A stretch of DNA of 13,374 nt from assembly GCA_021734725.1 (NCBI GenBank), contig JAIPIM010000077.1, positions 1 through 13,374 on the forward strand. The letters are read 5' to 3'. The stretch is from Minisyncoccota bacterium. GTDB taxonomy: Bacteria > Verrucomicrobiota > Lentisphaeria > Oligosphaerales > MVZH01. This document shows, piece after piece, positions 1 through 8,079 of the stretch (position 1 is the first letter of the stretch; each line of letters opens with the position of its first letter). The notes under the pieces are model-generated. The model had not been told where the DNA came from and ran no database searches. It was given only the letters and a program-made list of their open reading frames with translations. Both the position numbers and the translations under genes were made by a program.

Positions 1-1
1 G

Positions 2-790
2 GCCAACAACAGGTCAGGTGAAATATGGGGATCTTTCGTCGCATGGTATAAACAGGACAAGGAAACGGCGCGGGAGCTGCTGGACAAGTGGACCGAGCGT
101 CGGGACGAGTGGATCGACATTTACAACGAACGCCCGCGATTTACGCTTGACACCGTACCGGCGTGGGGCGAAGCGTTGCGCAACAAACAATCCGAGGGAA
201 AACAGCGTGCCTGGTATTGGCATAACCAATCGGCAGTAGCCCTTCCCGCGCTGGCGTTGCGCGATTATTTCTGGCTGATGTACCGCGAGAATGTTCCGAA
301 CACCCTCTACTGGGGTGCCGTCATGTGGTGCGGCGGTTCCGAAGAATTCGCGTTCGGTCCGCGCAGGGGCTGGAACGAGCGGCGCGTCTGGCGCATCGAA
401 AAAGGCTTCGGCGCCAATCGTTCGACCGGCGCGGGCGTGGGCAACGGCATTCTTTTCTGGCCCGGACGGGAAGGCGTGCTTGCGTCCATGCGGCTGGAGA
501 TCTATCGGGACGGCGTCGAAGATTTCGACCTGATGAAACTGCTCGAGAAACGCATCGCCCAACTCGAAAAAGCGGGCGGTCACGCGGACTTGATCGAGCG
601 CGCGCGCGGGGTGCTGAGCATACCCGATGACCGAATTCTGCCGTCCCTGGACATCTACCCCGTCAACTGGCCGCTGCAAAACAGCCACTATTATCCCGAT
701 CTTCCGCATCAGCAGGCATTCGAGCAGCATAGGCGACGGATCGTTACCGTACTGGAAGAAACGAGGAAGAAACTCGGGATCGACAAATAG
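2..790 (+). CDS. DUF4091/GH123-like glycosidase, C-terminal part (5' end outside window)
   Basis: The frame is open from base 2 to a TAG at 788-790, giving 262 residues, and the gene enters from the left edge, so its start is not visible. A TTG at 176 would open a shorter reading frame, but coding character continues upstream of it (for example IWGSFVAWYKQDKETARELL). The C-terminal signature is NGILFWPGREG, then SMRLEIYRDGVEDFDLMKLL at about bases 449-543. This matches the end of DUF4091/glycoside hydrolase 123-like catalytic domains, where a small-residue/Gly/Phe-Tyr-Pro-Gly strand precedes R-DG-ED-(Y/F). Members characterised as GH123 are beta-N-acetylgalactosaminidases, but most DUF4091 proteins have no known substrate, so the specificity here is unknown. 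The catalytic Asp-Glu pair would lie upstream of the window. A second protein with the same C-terminal signature is encoded at 4096-6762. About 57 bp separate it from the next gene, so co-transcription is possible. Confidence 0.78.
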   Translation, partial: ANNRSGEIWGSFVAWYKQDKETARELLDKWTERRDEWIDIYNERPRFTLDTVPAWGEALRNKQSEGKQRAWYWHNQSAVALPALALRDYFWLMYRENVPNTLYWGAVMWCGGSEEFAFGPRRGWNERRVWRIEKGFGANRSTGAGVGNGILFWPGREGVLASMRLEIYRDGVEDFDLMKLLEKRIAQLEKAGGHADLIERARGVLSIPDDRILPSLDIYPVNWPLQNSHYYPDLPHQQAFEQHRRRIVTVLEETRKKLGIDK

Positions 791-813
791 CTTCATGCAA
801 CGCAAACGGGAAT

Positions 814-824
814 CACTGTCAGTG
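814..824. promoter_or_regulatory. Short palindrome in the gap before the beta-helix gene
   Basis: CACTG-T-CAGTG is a perfect 5-bp inverted repeat around one base. It lies in the 57-bp gap between the DUF4091 gene and the signal-peptide start at 848. It could be an operator or a small hairpin, but an 11-bp palindrome also occurs often by chance. It does not match the palindrome in front of the regulator at 6799. Confidence 0.15.
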
Positions 825-864
825 CGCTAAACAGCCGGGACCGTTTTATGGCTCATCAGACTTC

Positions 865-2403
865 ATGCCGACGCGGTTTAATACTCAGCTCATTCAGACA
901 ACTTGTCCCCCCTGGGGGATGGGTGTTCTTCACCTTGGCCAGTGGCTTTCTATCACTGGCGACAGCCGAACCGCCCCCATCTCTCAATCCGCGGAAATTG
1001 CCTTCGAAAGTATTGACGAACTGCGTACCGCGGACGTCGCGACGCTTGCGGACGGACAACGCGCCTGGGTGGATGGATACGCGACGCGCAACGATGGAGG
1101 ACAAGGCCGGTTTTGGCTGGACAAGACCGGAGAACTTGAAAAGGACGCTGCGGACGGCGGAACGGTTATTGCGGCCGGCGGCGGCGAAAACTGGTATTGG
1201 CGGCGGTATCATGACGGCCCACTCAACGCCGCATGGTACGGTGTACTGCCGGGTGAAAACGACGTCTTGACCGCTTTGGACAACCTGGAAAAACACCTGC
1301 AGGCCGGTGACGGGCAACCCGTGCTGACTATTCCGCCGGGCACTTACCACCTGTCCGCTGCGTGGGAGGTAAATACGTACAACTTGGTTTTTCACGCGCA
1401 CGGCGTCGTTTTCGACAATACCGTCTGGTTCCGAAACAAAGCACAGAAAGTGTATGGCCTGGAAGTGCGCGGCTCGCCGGGGGTCGGTTTCAAGTGGAGC
1501 CGCTCGCAGGGTGGCCTGTATGTTGGCCTGAAGGCAAGCAAGTGCGCGTCGCATGGCTTTGTCCTCGGTGGCAGCGATTATCATCAGGTGACGTTGGCGA
1601 CGCTCATCCAGCCGTTTGCCGCCTCCAACGATGGAGACGGATTCGTCCTCGAGGGTTCCGGCAAGAAAAACTGGGTCAACGCCAATTGTCTGGTGCAGCC
1701 GTTGTCGCGCGGCAACAAAGGCCGCGGTTTCGTCACGCTCGGGAAAGCCAACTACAACACATTTATCATGCCGCAGACCGAGAGCAACGGCGGCATATCC
1801 GTGTTTGACCAGGGCAGAGAAAACACGTGGGTCGGCGGACACTATGTTAGTAAGGATGACGAAGGCTATAGTTTCATCGGCAACAGCCGCGCAACAATCT
1901 TCGGTGGACGCATGATCGGTGGGGTGAAAGGGCCCATTACAAGCCTCTTTTTCAGTCCCATCTGCCCACAGCCAAACCGGGTTCTTTACTCGATGCACCG
2001 AATTTCGACGAATGAGCTGACTGTCGGGAAAAGTGGCAAGTCATACCTGGGCGACCGGTTTAACCCTTTGCCAAGCGAATATGTGGAATACAGTCGCGAC
2101 CTCGCTGCCGAACACACCATTAAAGTTGACTGCAGCTCGTTGGGACTGGGGGCCTTTCTGGACATTGTGGTGTACGGGGCGTACAACCACAGCGGAGGTT
2201 TTGACAGGACCTTTCACCTCCGGTTGAATGCTTCCGTCGTCGCCCACAAGTCTCGCGCGAAGTGGTCGGTCAAGCCCAGCGTACTCGCGGCGGCAAATGC
2301 CGACATTAAGGCGGTCACAATCGACGACAAAGGCATGATGACGATAGACATCGCAACGACGACCGCGACAATCAATCAAGTACAGGTTTACGTAGCACCG
2401 TAA
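865..2403 (+). CDS. Pectate-lyase-like right-handed parallel beta-helix protein, signal peptide frameshifted
   Basis: The continuous frame from ATG 865 to TAA 2401-2403 gives 512 residues. At about residues 45-125 it has a module known from phage tailspikes and secreted pectate-lyase-fold proteins: a helical stretch (ESIDELRTADVATLADGQ), a W-x-DGY and DGG strand, WYWRR, then NAAWYGVLPG. IPPGTYHL and a long run of Gly/Asn-rich short strands (about residues 150-370) follow, as expected of a parallel beta-helix, then a C-terminal beta domain. It is probably an exported polysaccharide lyase, glycosidase or binding protein; I cannot identify catalytic residues. The first 40 residues in this frame do not look like a signal peptide. 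The overlapping frame opened by ATG 848 does: RR near the start, a hydrophobic WVFFTLASGFLSLATA, and a plausible cut before EPPP. Adding one base in the C5 run at 974-978 joins that leader to this body. The true gene is therefore probably 848-2403 with a one-base deletion. Confidence 0.8.
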   Translation: MPTRFNTQLIQTTCPPWGMGVLHLGQWLSITGDSRTAPISQSAEIAFESIDELRTADVATLADGQRAWVDGYATRNDGGQGRFWLDKTGELEKDAADGGTVIAAGGGENWYWRRYHDGPLNAAWYGVLPGENDVLTALDNLEKHLQAGDGQPVLTIPPGTYHLSAAWEVNTYNLVFHAHGVVFDNTVWFRNKAQKVYGLEVRGSPGVGFKWSRSQGGLYVGLKASKCASHGFVLGGSDYHQVTLATLIQPFAASNDGDGFVLEGSGKKNWVNANCLVQPLSRGNKGRGFVTLGKANYNTFIMPQTESNGGISVFDQGRENTWVGGHYVSKDDEGYSFIGNSRATIFGGRMIGGVKGPITSLFFSPICPQPNRVLYSMHRISTNELTVGKSGKSYLGDRFNPLPSEYVEYSRDLAAEHTIKVDCSSLGLGAFLDIVVYGAYNHSGGFDRTFHLRLNASVVAHKSRAKWSVKPSVLAAANADIKAVTIDDKGMMTIDIATTTATINQVQVYVAP

Positions 2404-2496
2404 GATCGGACAGGTTGACTTGACAAGGCGTATAGAACGATGCTCAGCCTGCAACAGGAAGGGATAAGGCGTTTAACTTTTTACCGGGAACTGACT

Positions 2497-3171
2497 ATGA
2501 TGACCACGCAAAATCATAAGAAAGGACGTAAGCACAATCCGTTTACGCTTATCGAGTTGCTTGTGGTAATCGCAATCATCGCGGTCCTCGCGTCCCTGCT
2601 GTTGCCGGCGCTGCGGTCCGCCCGGGAAAGCGCAAGCATAGTGGCCTGTCAGTCAAACCTGCGTCAGGTTGGCATTGCCCTGCAGGGATACATCGACGAC
2701 CACGATGGCTGGCTGCCCATGAGCGTCCTCTATGCCGACCGCTATAACCCCAAGGTTCACTGGACGTATCAGATCGAACCGTATCTCGGCAATCCGCCAA
2801 TGTACACCAGCGGCTCTGGCGGTGGCAAGAGCGTTTTCTGGTGTTCGGCCGCAACACCCGAAAACTGGACATCCGACTGGTTCGCCAACAGAACCAGTTG
2901 GTCGCCGCACGGAAGTGTAATGTTCAGAGATGTTCCCACGCAATTCTACCGGATCATAACGGATAACAACTACATCGGCGGGCCAAGCAATGTCGGCGCG
3001 TTTACGTCGGTTCGCTACGGCTGGTGGCATGCAACAAAGCGCGCTACACACCTGCATCGGTGGGGCGATAATATCCTGTACCTCGATTGGCACACAAAAT
3101 GGCAGGAGGCAAACTCTACGACTCATCCCTATCATGACTATACCTGGGGAAACCCGGACTGTGATTATTGA
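2497..3171 (+). CDS. Pseudopilin-like protein with type IV prepilin N-terminus (DUF1559/PVC type)
   Basis: The protein has 224 residues from ATG 2497; an in-frame ATG at 2440 would add 19 residues that do not resemble the family, so I prefer 2497. A short basic leader (KKGRKHNP) is followed by FTLIELLVVIAIIAVLASLL, with the conserved Glu at position 5 of the mature form. Cleavage would be before Phe16 by a prepilin peptidase. Pro stands where Gly is usual, a variation common in Lentisphaerota and relatives. The rest is typical of the large PVC family: an ALRSARESASIVACQSNLRQVGIALQ helix, a Trp/Tyr-rich globular part, and near the C-terminus NILYLDWHTKW. That last segment corresponds to the usual 'lyFaDGHv' motif but has Trp in place of Gly. 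Such proteins are inner-membrane anchored and may join a type II secretion-like pseudopilus; many genomes carry dozens. It lies between two exported proteins of the block. Confidence 0.87.
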   Translation: MMTTQNHKKGRKHNPFTLIELLVVIAIIAVLASLLLPALRSARESASIVACQSNLRQVGIALQGYIDDHDGWLPMSVLYADRYNPKVHWTYQIEPYLGNPPMYTSGSGGGKSVFWCSAATPENWTSDWFANRTSWSPHGSVMFRDVPTQFYRIITDNNYIGGPSNVGAFTSVRYGWWHATKRATHLHRWGDNILYLDWHTKWQEANSTTHPYHDYTWGNPDCDY

Positions 3172-3244
3172 AAAGCGATAAATGGCTGTCGATACAGGCA
3201 GCGGGTTCACGGTTGAATTCGCTGTAGACAGCTGGCAAAACAAG

Positions 3245-3254
3245 AGGAAAGGAG
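3245..3254 (+). promoter_or_regulatory. Ribosome binding site fixing the PEP-CTERM start
   Basis: AGGAAAGGAG, a strong Shine-Dalgarno sequence, ends 8 bases before ATG 3263. It sets the start there and not at the in-frame ATG 3182, which has no such site and would bury the signal peptide. It is the best ribosome binding site on the + strand of this window. Confidence 0.8.
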
Positions 3255-3262
3255 AAAGCACA

Positions 3263-4054
3263 ATGCGTTTGAACAAAACAATGATGCCCGTGCTGGCTGT
3301 GACAATGGTATTAGCAGGGAGCCTGTATGGCTACAAGATCAACCCGGTCGCAAGTATTGAGTTTGGCACCTCCACGGACATGAACTACTTCACCGACAAG
3401 GTGGCGGACCCGGCGGGAGGATTCCTGAATTGGGCCAGCACATACGGCGGAAGCGTCTACCTCGACGACGCCAACTCACCCGCCGACAACGGTTATGCCG
3501 TCTACAACGTATCGGCTTTCGACACAACCGATCAGAATGTTTTCGGAACAACCGTTTCAACTAAGTTCCATAGGTGGGCCGGCCCGGTACGGCTGGGCGG
3601 CGTGTCTCTCTTCGGCGACGCGACAACCCTTAAGGCCTACGCCGTCGCGATTAATAACGCGACCGACTTGAGCGTTTATCTCATCGACGGCAACGAAACT
3701 ACGGGCAGCGGTATAAGTGCAACCCTCCTGACGAATGTCGCCCTGGACGGCACCACGGGAGGTGTGATAGACTTCGACGGGTTGATACTGGAAGACGGCG
3801 GCGTACAGCTGACGGCTTCTTACACCCTTGGTTCGGGCACGCGCACTTCGGTGTCGGTCACGCGAACGCCCGCTGAGGTCCTGGGTGACGGCGTGGATCT
3901 GAACGGCCAGGTAGGCTTCGTACGCCTTTCCACCTATAACGGACGCGGTCAGTTCGATGATTTCTCCGCCGGACAACTGGTCCCCGAACCCAGCATACTG
4001 GCTCTTCTCACTCTCGGCGGCACGCTCGTCTTGTTTCGCCGTCAAAGACGGTAA
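3263..4054 (+). CDS. PEP-CTERM sorting-domain exported protein
   Basis: The protein has 263 residues. The N-terminus MRLNKTMMPVLAVTMVLAG is a signal peptide. The middle is rich in Gly, Thr, Asp and Asn with alternating beta-strands and no family I recognise; a C-terminal stretch NGRGQFDDFSAGQL reads like the 'iDdi' end of a LamG/jelly-roll domain. The last 24 residues, VPEPS followed by a hydrophobic segment (ILALLTLGGTLVLF) and RRQRR, are a complete PEP-CTERM signal. Exosortase (EpsH/XrtA-type) recognises such a signal and cleaves near the PEP motif, releasing or anchoring the protein at the cell surface or in exopolysaccharide. No exosortase gene is in the window, so it must be encoded elsewhere. 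The strong ribosome binding site suggests high translation. A stem-loop covers the stop codon. Confidence 0.9.
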   Translation: MRLNKTMMPVLAVTMVLAGSLYGYKINPVASIEFGTSTDMNYFTDKVADPAGGFLNWASTYGGSVYLDDANSPADNGYAVYNVSAFDTTDQNVFGTTVSTKFHRWAGPVRLGGVSLFGDATTLKAYAVAINNATDLSVYLIDGNETTGSGISATLLTNVALDGTTGGVIDFDGLILEDGGVQLTASYTLGSGTRTSVSVTRTPAEVLGDGVDLNGQVGFVRLSTYNGRGQFDDFSAGQLVPEPSILALLTLGGTLVLFRRQRR

Positions 4055-4058
4055 ACAA
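4031..4058 (+). other. Stem-loop across the PEP-CTERM stop codon
   Basis: Bases 4038-4043 pair with 4047-4052 (one G-T pair) around an AAA loop. After one bulged C (4037), 4031-4036 (TTGTTT) pair with 4053-4058 (AAACAA), giving 12 paired positions that cover the TAA stop. No T-run follows, but eight G (4060-4067) do. It is therefore not a standard intrinsic terminator; a 3' mRNA-protecting hairpin or partial terminator before the next gene is possible. Confidence 0.4.
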
Positions 4059-4095
4059 AGGGGGGGGTGCTGCAACAGAGGAAGGGCATGAACAC

Positions 4096-6762
4096 ATGAA
4101 CAAACGATTCCGACTCGTTTCACCGGCCTTGTTTTTATTGTTGTGTTTCTCAACACCGTGGTTCATCGCGGAAGCGCGTGATTTGAGTGCTACCCGCGAA
4201 TCGCTGCTGCAATTGCGCCAGAAACTTGTCTCGGAGTACAATGACGCGGTAACCGAACGCGAGCAGGCTTCGAACAGAAAAACCTTGGCAGCGCTGCGGC
4301 GTGCATCGCGACGCCTGGAACGGGTTAAAAGGGAGTTGAATGCACTTGACTATGCAAAGGCCAACGATATCGCCTATACGGAGGTAGACTGGATGAGATT
4401 CCACACGGAACTGGAGGGCGCTGACGCTGATCCCGAAAATACGTCCGCAACACATCTCCTGCCGGAATCGGTGCTGCGAACGACGGATGAATACGTCATT
4501 TGGACTGTGGACGGCCTGACGCGGGTTCAGAATCGCGGCTTTCAACCACCGACACGTATGTGGGCGGGCGACGACCTGCGACCCCGTCTTGCCCGCGAAA
4601 CCGTGCTCGTCTCGGAAGTCCGCGAGGCCGGTGCGGAAGCCGTCCGCCTTCACGCCGCGGCCAACGAGTTCGAATCGTTCCAGATTGTTGTCACGTCGCG
4701 GAACGGACATTTGGAAATCGGCGAAACAACGATATCCGATCTGACCGGCGCTTCGGGACGGATTTCTTCCGATGAGGTTTCGGTGAACGTGGTGGGAATG
4801 CTGCGGGGACTGGCCGCGGACAGTCATACGCAAATAGGCCCCTTCCCCGACGTCTTGTATCCGGAAGGTCATCACAGCCACGTGGTGCCAAACACGAACC
4901 ATGCCCTGTTTTTCACCATCTACGTACCGTGCGGAACGCAGGCGGGAGACTACGAGGGAACCGTCACGCTGAACGTCAACGGAGAATCTCTGGAGCCCAT
5001 TCCAGTGCACCTTCATGTGTGGAATTTCGGGTTGCCCAGGGAAACGCATGTCGCTACACAGCTCTTTGCGATTGACATCACTTCTATCTGCTATTGGTAT
5101 GGAGTGGCACCTTGGGAAGAGCGCGCAAGAGAGCTGATCGAGCGCTATTTGGAAAACATGGCGGAGCACCGCTTTTCTCCGGCATCGACACCCCCCTTGC
5201 CACGTATTCGCTGGGAAGAGTTTCCGGACCGGACGGAGGGACGATTCGATCAGGGGATACATTTCCAGCCTGGACGAAAGCTGACGCTTGCCGGACCTAA
5301 GTTCGAAGAGATGACCGAGGGGGTCACCCTGAGCTGCTGGCTGCGAACGGAAACCGCCGATCTCGGCCGCTGGTTCCGCCATCAATGGCAGGGACGCCCG
5401 TCCGGGTATTGGCTGTCGCTGAACAATGGAAAGCTGGTGGCCACAATCGGCCTCGGTATGCGGGCGCCGGAACCGGAAGCCCAACTCAGCGCGGACTACC
5501 CGCGGGATGGCAATTGGCACCATGTGGCGCTCACCTACCAACCGGGCACGGCGTCCCTGTTCGTCGACGGCAAACAAATGGCGACAAAAACACTTGACTT
5601 ACCCATGTCCCCATCCTACGGAGGACTGGTCCATTTGCAGGCGGAAGCCGCGGCATTCGACGTCGACGAGGTGCGGTGGGCACCCATGGCACTTGCGCCT
5701 GACCAGGTGGCAGACGAGATGCTCTCACCTCAGGCGAAACACAGCACATTGAAGGCTTACAATTTCGCGGAAAGCACATACGATTTCGCCGCCCGGCGCC
5801 AGCCGGGTTCCCCGGAGGAGCTCGATCGTGACTATCTTCTCCAGTGGGCTGACTGGTGTCGAAAGCGCGGTCTGTGGCTGAATCACATCGGCGTACCTCG
5901 CAACGAATCCATGGAGAAACTCAACCGTCTCTATTTTCAACCGTTACGCGAGCGTGGTTTGCTCTCGCGGGCGTACATGCGCCTCCCGCACGACGAGGCT
6001 TCATATGGCCCGGGAGCCGAGAAAAATCGTCAGTGGTCATCTAAGTTGCATGCCGTAGCTCCGGAGCTGTTCAGGCATCAGACGCTGGGGGGAATGGGAG
6101 GAACACGGTCCACGTCGACGGAGCGAGTGAAAGCGCTGGAGCAGTATGTTGGACTGGTCGACATTTGGTCCATGCGTGCTCATATCTTCGAACGGCACAA
6201 AGACTTTTTCCAAAAACGCGTCGCGGATGGCGATAATCTCTCCATCTACATCCACGACGCCAACTGGATTGACGTGCCCACCATCCTTCCTGCCGGTCGG
6301 AATTACTTTTGGTATTTGTTCCGTTACGACCTTCATATGGTCACATTATGGAATGTAAACCTGTGGTTCCAGCCGGAAAAGAACAGTCGCCCGCAACGCC
6401 GGTCATGGGAAACGGAAGAAGGATTCTGGACGCTCAAAAGGAATCCGTCGGGCATCACATGCGGAATGCTTTTCTATCCTGGCGAAAACGGTCCCCTGAA
6501 TTCACTTCGAACCGAAGCTTGGCGCGATGGAATCGAGGATTACGAATACCTTGTGCTGTTTCGGGACGCCTTAACCGCGGCGAAGGAACGAGATGGTCAC
6601 GATAATGTTCTTCACGAGGCGGAACAACTGATGCGTGAAATCAAGCAGTGGAAGGTGACATCTCGAACCTGGCGATCGCGCCCCACGACGGATAGCAGCC
6701 GAATCCAGACCATGCGGCATCGTGTGGCGAAAATGATTGAAACACTTATATCTTTGAATTAG
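4096..6762 (+). CDS. Secreted DUF4091/GH123-like glycosidase with inserted LamG domain
   Basis: The protein has 888 residues, with GAGGAAGG about 10 bases before ATG 4096. The order is: signal peptide (1-27, cut after AEA); charged helix, probably coiled coil (about 30-80); N-terminal beta-sandwich of the GH123/DUF4091 type with NEFESFQIVV near 189 and VHLHVWNFGLP near 310; start of a TIM-barrel-like domain; a LamG/concanavalin-like domain at about 380-545 (VTLSCWLRTE, NWHHVALTYQPG, LFVDGK); then the barrel resumes. HDEAS has Asp633-Glu634, a candidate for the catalytic Asp-Glu pair of GH123. GMLFYPGENG and RTEAWRDGIEDYEYLVLF at about 791-820 are the family end signature. It probably cleaves an amino-sugar-containing or related glycan outside the cytoplasm while the lectin domain binds it; the substrate is unproven. 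The gene follows the PEP-CTERM gene by 41 bp and is followed by a 78-bp gap with a regulator operator candidate. Confidence 0.9.
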   Translation: MNKRFRLVSPALFLLLCFSTPWFIAEARDLSATRESLLQLRQKLVSEYNDAVTEREQASNRKTLAALRRASRRLERVKRELNALDYAKANDIAYTEVDWMRFHTELEGADADPENTSATHLLPESVLRTTDEYVIWTVDGLTRVQNRGFQPPTRMWAGDDLRPRLARETVLVSEVREAGAEAVRLHAAANEFESFQIVVTSRNGHLEIGETTISDLTGASGRISSDEVSVNVVGMLRGLAADSHTQIGPFPDVLYPEGHHSHVVPNTNHALFFTIYVPCGTQAGDYEGTVTLNVNGESLEPIPVHLHVWNFGLPRETHVATQLFAIDITSICYWYGVAPWEERARELIERYLENMAEHRFSPASTPPLPRIRWEEFPDRTEGRFDQGIHFQPGRKLTLAGPKFEEMTEGVTLSCWLRTETADLGRWFRHQWQGRPSGYWLSLNNGKLVATIGLGMRAPEPEAQLSADYPRDGNWHHVALTYQPGTASLFVDGKQMATKTLDLPMSPSYGGLVHLQAEAAAFDVDEVRWAPMALAPDQVADEMLSPQAKHSTLKAYNFAESTYDFAARRQPGSPEELDRDYLLQWADWCRKRGLWLNHIGVPRNESMEKLNRLYFQPLRERGLLSRAYMRLPHDEASYGPGAEKNRQWSSKLHAVAPELFRHQTLGGMGGTRSTSTERVKALEQYVGLVDIWSMRAHIFERHKDFFQKRVADGDNLSIYIHDANWIDVPTILPAGRNYFWYLFRYDLHMVTLWNVNLWFQPEKNSRPQRRSWETEEGFWTLKRNPSGITCGMLFYPGENGPLNSLRTEAWRDGIEDYEYLVLFRDALTAAKERDGHDNVLHEAEQLMREIKQWKVTSRTWRSRPTTDSSRIQTMRHRVAKMIETLISLN

Positions 6763-6798
6763 GGTTGTACGGGACGTTCATTCGTTTCTCTTAGACAA

Positions 6799-6813
6799 TG
6801 TATGCTGCATACA
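6799..6813. promoter_or_regulatory. Candidate operator: perfect palindrome TGTATGC-T-GCATACA
   Basis: Two 7-bp arms are perfectly inverted around one base, 37 bp before the GTG and 46 bp before the ATG start candidates of the GntR-LacI regulator, in the only gap before it. LacI- and AraR-type regulators bind such near-perfect palindromes (the Bacillus AraR box also has a TGTACG/CGTACA core), and they often control their own gene. TATGCT inside it could be part of a -10 element, which binding would cover. I found no second full copy in the window; only a single half-site, inside the second sulfatase gene. Confidence 0.55.
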
Positions 6814-6849
6814 CGGGAATCTTGAACTAAACCCGAAAATGTGAACGCT

Positions 6850-7977
6850 ATGATAAAGAAAACGTCATTCATGCCGTCGCTCTCGCCGCGGAACTCAGCC
6901 AAGGAGCAATTGCGCCGGCGGGTCGAGACCATGCACTGGAAACCCGGGATGCGATTGCCGTCCGAGGCGCGTTTGGCGGAGACGCTGGGTATCAGCAGAC
7001 CGTCGATCCACCGAGCGGTCCGCGAACTGGAATCCGAAGGACTGATTGTCTCCAAGACGGGAAGCAGAAACCGTTATATCCGAACGCTTGGATCCGGTGT
7101 TCGGACTGGCGTCATCGGTCTTTTGCACATCGACCGTACGGCCCTTACCCACCCGGCAATGCAACAACGCCTGGCCGGCATTGAAGAGGTGTTGCGGGAG
7201 AAAGGCCTCCGCTTGCGCATAGAAGTCAGCGACCATGACAGTTCCGAATGGGAACCGCTGCCGAGTCTCGACAGTCTGTGCGAGCTGTGCCGGGGAATCG
7301 ACGGTTTGATTGTCAAGTGGGGTGATACCGATTACTCGCCGCTCACACGAGTGTCAGCTTTGTTACCAGTAGTCGTCAATGGTTTCGAATCGCTCGGTCC
7401 GCGCGTGGCAGGCGTACGTTTTGACAGGGAGCACGCGTTTTTCATGCTCGCCGACGAACTGCTTAAACAGGGACATCGCGAGATTGTAAGGCTGGGCCTC
7501 CCTGAGTCGGCGGAGGTGGGACGTACAGAGGCCACCGGCCTAAGAGTGGCCATCCGGCGCCCCGAGTACGTGAATATGGCTTCATACAGAAGCGTCGAGG
7601 TATCGCATCACAAAGAGGATCTCGGTCGTCGCGCCATGGAAAAGGAGATCGAGAAAGGTCGCTTGCCGACGGCCCTGATCTGCAGCTCCGACAGCCTGGC
7701 CCGGGGGGCCTTGGACGTACTTGGAAAAGCCAACATTGAAGTCCCTCGTGACGTATCGGTCGTTTGCTTTGGAAGCAAGCCGCCGGCATTCGAGCTCCCA
7801 CGGCCACTGACATACGTGCGGGTGGATTTTCGGGAAGAAGGCAGGCTCACCGCCCTAGCCTTGCTGCGAATGATGTCCGAGAATTCCGACGAGAGTCACG
7901 AGAGGTGGCCGAAAACCATTTTCGTGGCCGGTTCGTTCATGGAGGGACATTCGGTGGCACCGCCCCGCAAACAATGA
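6850..7977 (+). CDS. GntR-type HTH / LacI-type sugar-binding transcriptional regulator
   Basis: The protein has 375 residues from ATG 6850; GTG 6841, in frame, would add three, and neither start has a clear ribosome binding site. Residues about 15-75 are a GntR winged helix: GMRLPSEARLAETLGISR, then PSIHRAVRELESEGLIV. Residues about 85-365 form a periplasmic-binding-protein-like ligand domain of the LacI/GalR type: TGVIGLLHIDR, a middle FDREHAFFMLADELLKQGHR, then ALICSSDSLARGALDVL, and near the end VSVVCFG and LTYVRVDF. This chimeric arrangement is that of the AraR-like family, cytoplasmic dimers that sense a sugar and release DNA on binding it. Its place between the glycosidases and sulfatases suggests it senses a breakdown product of the same glycan. 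The 15-bp palindrome upstream is its likely operator. The ligand cannot be told from sequence alone. Confidence 0.92.
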   Translation: MIKKTSFMPSLSPRNSAKEQLRRRVETMHWKPGMRLPSEARLAETLGISRPSIHRAVRELESEGLIVSKTGSRNRYIRTLGSGVRTGVIGLLHIDRTALTHPAMQQRLAGIEEVLREKGLRLRIEVSDHDSSEWEPLPSLDSLCELCRGIDGLIVKWGDTDYSPLTRVSALLPVVVNGFESLGPRVAGVRFDREHAFFMLADELLKQGHREIVRLGLPESAEVGRTEATGLRVAIRRPEYVNMASYRSVEVSHHKEDLGRRAMEKEIEKGRLPTALICSSDSLARGALDVLGKANIEVPRDVSVVCFGSKPPAFELPRPLTYVRVDFREEGRLTALALLRMMSENSDESHERWPKTIFVAGSFMEGHSVAPPRKQ

Positions 7978-7978
7978 C

Positions 7979-8016
7979 TTGGCACAAGCGGACTTTGTAT
8001 TTGACTCTTGTGCAAA
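7979..8016. promoter_or_regulatory. Imperfect inverted repeat between regulator and sulfatases
   Basis: TTGGCACAAG (7979-7988) is inverted as CTTGTGCAAA (8007-8016), with one mismatch and 18 bases between the arms, starting 2 bp after the regulator stop. It could be a two-half-site operator for the sulfatase pair or a weak hairpin that lowers read-through. No T-run follows, so I do not call it a terminator. The rest of the gap to 8080 shows nothing clear. Confidence 0.25.
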
Positions 8017-8079
8017 ACAGTCTCGGAACGCAGCCGATTCACTCAGGGATTAAAGGCAAACAAACTAGAAACACGAATC

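Noticed and set aside
14..805. Long - strand open frame opposite the DUF4091 gene
   Set aside because: It mirrors the coding frame in GC-rich sequence, has no recognisable domain, and the + strand frame has a clear family signature.
856..1998. 380-residue - strand open frame opposite the beta-helix gene
   Set aside because: No recognisable motif; the + strand frame shows the pectate-lyase-like module and signal peptide.
4150..5577. 475-residue - strand open frame opposite the LamG glycosidase
   Set aside because: A shadow of the + strand gene, which has clear domains throughout; the opposite frame has none.
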